Origin: Pinus tabuliformis
Taxonomy: Eukaryota > Streptophyta > Pinopsida > Pinales > Pinaceae
Assembly (NCBI GenBank): GCA_031772625.1
Contig: CM062812.1
Location: forward strand, 735,107,714 to 735,171,713
Direction of reading: 5' to 3'
Length of the DNA: 64,000 bases
Shown here: positions 58,075 through 64,000 of the stretch, piece by piece
Layout: every line of letters starts with the position of its first letter
Position numbering within the stretch: the first letter of the stretch is position 1
Program-made: the position numbers and the translations under genes
The notes under the pieces: generated by a model
Told to the model about the DNA's origin: nothing
Seen by the model: only the letters and a program-made list of their open reading frames with translations
The model's database searches: none

Positions 58075-61000
58075 ATTATCATTATAATCAATAATAAGGA
58101 TTTCGTTATAATTATTATTATTTAGTATTAAATGTTATTTATTATTATTTAATTTCAAATTATGTAATATAAATATGAACCCTTAGATTAATTAACACTA
58201 GGGATTGATATTATAAACCCAAGAGAATAATAAGCCAAAAGGGTTAATACTAAAACCACAAGGGAATAACATTAACCCAAGGAAATAATAAATCCAAGGG
58301 ATTACTACTAAAAACCCTAGGGTTTATATTCCCTTGGGTTTATAGTATTAATCCTTTCGGATTATGAACCAAATACAAGAATATTAACCCAAGAGATAAT
58401 AAACCCAATGGGTTAATACAAAAAACCCAAGGAATTATTAATCCTAGGGAATAATATTAAACCCTAGGGATTAATATTTAAAGACAAGGTATATAAACAA
58501 TAAGAAAAACATTATAAAACCTAAAATAAACATGGTTGACAATGGTTGATTTTCATTTTGAGACAATGAAATTGATATTAAAACATAGCAAACCATGGTT
58601 GACCATGGTTTACCATAGTTGACCATGGTTTATATTATAAACCAAAGGGATTAATAAACCCTATGGATCAATACTAAAAACCCAAAGGACTATAAACCTA
58701 AGGGAATAAAATTAAACCCCAGGGATATGAACCTTTAGATAAATAAACCTTGGGGATTAATATTAAAACATGGTTAGCCATGGTTGATATTATAAATCGA
58801 ACGGAATAATAAACCCTAGGGATCAATACTAAAAATCCAAAGGAATATAAACCTAACAAAATAAAATTAAACCCTAGGAATATGAATGCTTAGATCAAGA
58901 AACCCAAGGAATTGATATTATAAAATGAAGTTATATAAACCCTAAGCTAAATATTATAGGCACTAAAATAAACATTGTTGAGCATGGTTAATTCCCATAA
59001 GGAGACAATCCTTGTCATAATGTGACATTGGACCATCATTAACCATGATTGACCATGAGTGATTTTCATATCGAGAGAATATTTGTCACAATGCGATGTT
59101 GGACTATGGTTGACCATGGTTGATTTCCGTATTGAGACATGATTTGTCACACTGTAACATTCAACCATGGTTTACCATGGTTGGCTATGGTTGACCATGG
59201 TTGACCATGATTAATATTATAAACCAACAGAAATAATAAACCCAAGGGATTGATATTATAAACCCAAGGGAATAATAAACCTAAGGGATTAATACCAAAA
59301 CCTCAAGGGATTATTAACCCAAGGGAATAATATTAAACCCAAGGGACAAATATTATAAACCCAAGGAATATAAACCATAAAATAAATATTATAAACACTA
59401 AAATAAACATGCTTGAACATGGTTTATTTTGATATTGAGAAAATCCTTATCACAATGTTACATTGGACCATGGTTGACCATGGTTGACCCTGGTTGATTT
59501 ACATATTAGGACAATCTTTGTCAGAATGCGACATTGGACGATGCTCGACCATGGTTGATTTACATATCGAGACAATATTTGTGACAATGTGACATTGGAC
59601 CATGGTCGACCATGGTTTATTTTCATATCAAGACAATCTTTGTCACAATTCCACGTTCGATGATGGTTTACTATGATTATCAATGATTGTCTATGGCTTT
59701 CATATGGAGACAATCTTTGTAACAATGCTACATTTGACCATGGTTGAACATGGATGGCTATGATTGACCATGATTAACCATGATTGATATTATAAACCCA
59801 AGGGATCGGCATTATGACCGAATGGAATAATACACCCAAGAGATTAATACTAAAACCCAAAGGGAATAATATTAAACCCAAGGGACAAATATTAAAAACC
59901 CAACGTACATAAAGCCTAAGACAAATATTATAAACACATGGTTGACCATGGTTGATTTTCATATTGAGACAATTCTTATCACAATGCAATGTTAGACCAT
60001 GGTTGACCATGGTCGATTTACATATCGAGACAATATTAGTCACACTGTGAAGTTAGACCATGGTTGATTTTCATATCAAGACAACATTTGTCACAATGTG
60101 AAGTTAGACCATGTTTAATCATGTTTTATTTACATATCGAAAAAATCTTTGTCACAATGTGATGTTAGCTAATGGTTTACCATGTTTTATTTTCATATCG
60201 AGACAATCTTTGTCACAATGCAACATTCGACGATGAAAAGCTTGGTTGATTTTCATATCAAGACAATTTTTCTCACAATGCGACATTCAAGCCCATGATT
60301 GATTTACATATCGGGGCTATCTTTGTCACAATGCGATGTTGGACCATGGTTGACCATGATTGATTTTCATATTGAGACAATCTGTCTCACAATACGCCAT
60401 TTGACCATGGTTGACCAATATTCACCATAGTTGACCATGTTTCATTTTATATAACATGGTTGACCATGATCATCCATGACTATCCATGATTTTCATAGGG
60501 AGACAATTTTTGTCATAATGTGATATTTGACCATGGTTGACCATGATTGGCTATGATTGACCATGATTGATATAATAAACTTAAGGGAATAATAAAGCCA
60601 AGGAATTTATACTAAAACCCCAAGGGATTATGAACCCAAGGGGATAATATTAAACCCAAGGGAGAAATATTATAAACCCAAGCTATATAAACCCTAAGGT
60701 AAATACTATAAAGGCATGATTTCCCATAGTTTATTTTCATATTTAGACAATTCTTATCACAATGTGACATTAGACAATTGTTTATGATGGTTGATCTACA
60801 TATCGAGACAATCTTTAGTAGAATGTGACATTATACCATGGTTGATTTCATATCGTGACAATCTTCATCATAATGTGACGTTACACTATGGTTGACCATG
60901 GTTGACCATGATGGTCTATGATTGTCCATGATTTTCATATGGAGACAATTTTTATCACAATGTGACATTCGACCATAGTTGACCATGGCTAGCTATGATA

Positions 61001-62194
61001 GACCATGATTAACCATATAAACCCACGAGAATAATAAACCCAAGGGAATAATATCAAACCCAAGGGACAAATATTATAAACCCAAGACATATACAAATTA
61101 AGATAAATATTATAAACATTAAAATAAAAATGGTTGACCGTGGTTGATTTTCATATTTAGAGAATGCTTGTCACAATGTGATGTTGCATAATGGTTGATG
61201 ATGGTTGATTTACATATCGAGATAATCTTTGGGACAATGCGACATTCATTCATGGTTGATAATGGTTGATCTTGATATCGAGATAATGTTTGTTATAATA
61301 AACTCAAGGGATTAATACTAAAACCCCAAGGGATTATGAAACTAAGTGGATAATATTAAACCCAAGGTATATAAACCCAACGATAAATATTATAAACCCT
61401 ATGAATAATATTTCACCCTAGGAATATCAACCCTTAGATTAATAAAAGCAAGGGATTGATATTATAAACCCAAGGGATTAATATTATAAACCCAAGGTAT
61501 ATAAACCCTACGATAAATATTATAAACCCTAAAACAAACATAGTGACCATGGTTTACTATGGTTGATTTTCATATTGAGACAATATTTGTCACAATGAGA
61601 CATTGGACGATGTTTGATATTAAACCCTAGGAATTTGAACCCTTATATTAATAAAACTAAACGATTGATATTATAAACCCAAGGTACTAATAAATATTAG
61701 GGATTCATACTGAAAACCAAAGGGAATAATTTTAAAATTAAAGGATTAATATTATAAACCCAAGGTATAAAAACCATAAGATAAATATTATAAATAATAA
61801 AATAAACATGGTTTACCATTGCTGAACATGGTTTATTTTCATATTGACACATTATTTTTCACAATGTGACGTTGGACCATGGTTGACCATGATTAATGTT
61901 CATATTGAGACAATCTTCATCACAATATCACATTGGACCGTGGTTGATTTTCATATTGAAATAATATTCGTCACAATGCAAACCCAAGGGATTAATTTTC
62001 AAAACCCAAGGGAATAACATTAAAACATAGGATGAATATTAAACCCTAAGAATATAAACCCTAAAATTAATAAACATAACATATGAATATTGTAAACCCT
62101 TAACTTAGTATTAAAACCTAAGAATATAAACCCAATGATTAATATTATTAGCCTAAGGAATTTACATTATAAACGTAATGGATTATAAACCCCA
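58075..62194. repeat. Composite CCATGG/AAACCCAAGGG minisatellite array, copy B
   Basis: It is the same array as 41749-45314, with the same modules in the same order. It is longer by about 540 bp near 60840-61370, where additional ~60-bp modules and AAACCC modules lie. Orientation equals copy A and is opposite to the array at 26153-28480. There is no gene. Confidence 0.9.
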
Positions 62195-64000
62195 CAAGTT
62201 TGTATGTTAGGCATGCATGTATGTGGTTAACTGTTGTTATAATGACTAGGGTTACCTATATACTTGTCATTTTATTGTTGTTATGGGTGCATGTATGACA
62301 AATTCTAGTTGACTAGTATAGTCATATACACGTGTCATAGAGTCATAAATGATAGTAACTTGTTGTTATATGCATTACGGTCATATGCATGATGGTTATG
62401 TTCATTGCGTTGAAGATCTTGATGTTACATGCATCAAGCTAACATGCATTGGTATATTTATATGATTATGGTTATGGTATTCAGGTACGAGTCAACTTAT
62501 TTGTGATAATGTGTTGTACTATCTAGAGTCACTGTGAATATGTGATTGCTATGCATGAATGACAATTGTTTAAGAGCTTATGACGTGAACATGTTACCTA
62601 GTTATTGTAATGGATATCATGACTTTATTTATGTTTGAGTTGATATGTTGCGAAGTTATATCGTGCTAATCTAGATTGATTGTGCATACAATATAGCCTC
62701 CCCTGAGATACATTAAGGTATGATTTTTCTTATGTCGTCTATTTGGTGTTTGAATGTTTGAATATGTCATTTATTTGTTGTTTGAGTGTTTGGTGTCTAT
62801 TATGTCCTCTATTTGTTTTCTGAATGCTTTATTACTTGAATGATATGAGTATGTGTCTATAATATTTTTCTCGAAAATGATCATGTTTTAAGATGGTTTT
62901 ACTAATACATATGTGTTGAGACAACTGATATGTACTTGAGTGTAAGTAGGTGATGGTGGTAGCATTATGTATTATGACTAATGAATGTGAGCTGATTGTT
63001 GAGTGTAACATGGTTTTTAGACTTGGTAAAGGTTGATTTGAAATTAATATACATGATGTCTTGATATTTGGAACGTGTGACTGACATGTGTGAGCAATTG
63101 CAGGGAAGCATGTTTGGTATTAGCTTGACAAGGTAATGGTTGTTGTGTTTATATAACTAAAAATTGGGTGATGTGACAATACATAGTAAGACTCAATTAT
63201 AGTGGGGTAAAGGTAAAATAAAGGAATTCGGTGAAAATTCCTTTGGCTATGTTTGGAAACCACAATTAAAAAAAAATGATTGCTTTGCATACATGAAGTT
63301 TTCTTAACCTTGAATTTGTCTGACATTATGATGATGTGTTATATTCATAAATATGTGTTTGACAGGTATAATAGTTGGTTCTAGTTATTGCTAGATTCAT
63401 CAAAGGATTGGAGTCCCTTGAGAGATGACATGGATGTGTTATGTTCCAAGCAACATGCTTGTCACAACAACGTAAGTTAAATAATGTATTGTTATGTTTA
63501 TTTATGCACTAGCAGTTATGTGTTTATGGGAATATGATGCGGGAGATTGCATGTAAAAGAAACTACCATGAGATTTTGAAGAATGCTCAGGTTGAGCTTT
63601 CCTTTGGAAGCACTGGGGACAATGTGGATTGAGTCATGGTGTATATTGAGAGTCTTGTGATTTCAATTCTTTGTGATTTGTTTTTGCTTGATTTGTAGCT
63701 TTATTTATGTCTAGTGTATGGCCATACCTCTTTGTTTGCAGTGTCATATTGTTATTTGTTTTCATGTTTTTCTTCCTTTTTGAAAATTTTCTTCCCTTTT
63801 ATGTCTTAATGGTCTTGGGAATTAGTTGGGAAAGAGGAAATTTAGGATCTTAGTGAGATATGGATGAAACCTAGTAGGTAATGTAGGAGTTGATTGAGGC
63901 TCGATGCATGAGTAAGGGAAGTTGAAGGTGAGAATATGAAAATCGGTTGGATTGTTTTGGTCCATTGTTGTAAATGGATAGTGGAAATATAGTAAATGGA
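62195..64000. other. Non-coding segment, copy B, cut by the window edge
   Basis: It matches 45315-47120 base for base apart from scattered changes. CATGCATGTATGTGGTTAAC and a GGAAGCACTGGGGACAATGT word (near 63605) are recognisable. No frame has a domain. Confidence 0.45.

Larger units (their letters stand above)
49934..64000 (+). repeat. Tandem segmental duplication, copy B (incomplete in window)
   Basis: This copy aligns to 35284-47120. Differences of size are a 1,639-bp palindromic insertion plus 16-bp target duplication near 50467-52137, a ~100-bp replacement at 52398-52495, a 42-bp shorter Ty1/copia element, and about 540 bp of array present here and absent from copy A (near 60840-61370). 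In the aligned 5' LTRs about 10 of 177 positions differ between copies. Confidence 0.9.

Overview
The window looks like intergenic DNA from a large, repeat-rich plant nuclear genome, most likely a gymnosperm and perhaps a conifer. I find no intact host gene. The evidence is intron-bearing relics of typical plant genes (BiP, a CCDC47-like ER protein, pectinesterase, a universal-stress-like protein), plant-type Ty1/copia and Ty3/gypsy retrotransposons with tRNA primer sites, a decayed LINE, kilobases of AT-rich sequence and complex minisatellites. The conifer suggestion rests mainly on an insertion with Penelope-like features, a class reported from conifers among land plants. That is inference and not a species call.

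Region 1 (1-15.9 kb) holds gene debris and small local duplications. It starts with an LTR-like segment (about 540-1290), followed by tandem duplications of 112, 323, 43, about 1,600, 31 and 181 bp. The ~1.6 kb duplication (6951-10150) carries a CCDC47-like exon relic spliced at DNA level to BiP exons, and only the second copy keeps the downstream BiP exons and introns. A universal-stress-like exon on the minus strand and a frameshifted pectinesterase 3' part follow at 13.06-13.9 kb.

Region 2 (15.9-28.5 kb) holds a dead LINE (15938-17940) ending in a CAT microsatellite. Next comes a composite repeat array split by a decayed Ty3/gypsy element (18445-26152). That element has about 950-bp LTRs, TGTTGG/CCAACA ends and a likely tRNA-Asp primer site. 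It has a gag with five zinc-knuckle-like motifs, a protease and an integrase C-terminal part, but no reverse transcriptase, and it carries an extra ORF downstream of integrase. The array resumes at 26153-28480.

Region 3 (28.5-35.3 kb) is AT-rich with a small terminal-inverted-repeat element, two short tandem duplications, a 700-bp CT-rich tract and an LTR/LINE-like island near 33.8-34.2 kb.

Region 4 (35.28-64 kb) is a large tandem segmental duplication with a 14,650-bp unit. Copy A is 35284-49933. Copy B starts at 49934 and runs out of the window at a point matching 47120. Each copy holds a Ty1/copia element with 177-bp LTRs and the same ATTAT target duplication, then a composite CCATGG/AAACCCAAGGG array, then a long non-coding segment. 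Copy B alone carries a 1,639-bp insertion (50483-52121). It is a near-perfect palindrome with ~798-bp arms, hammerhead-ribozyme-like motifs, a 31-bp tail outside the palindrome and a 16-bp target-site duplication; copy A has the matching empty site. I read it as a non-autonomous Penelope-like foldback element, and it is the most interesting object here.
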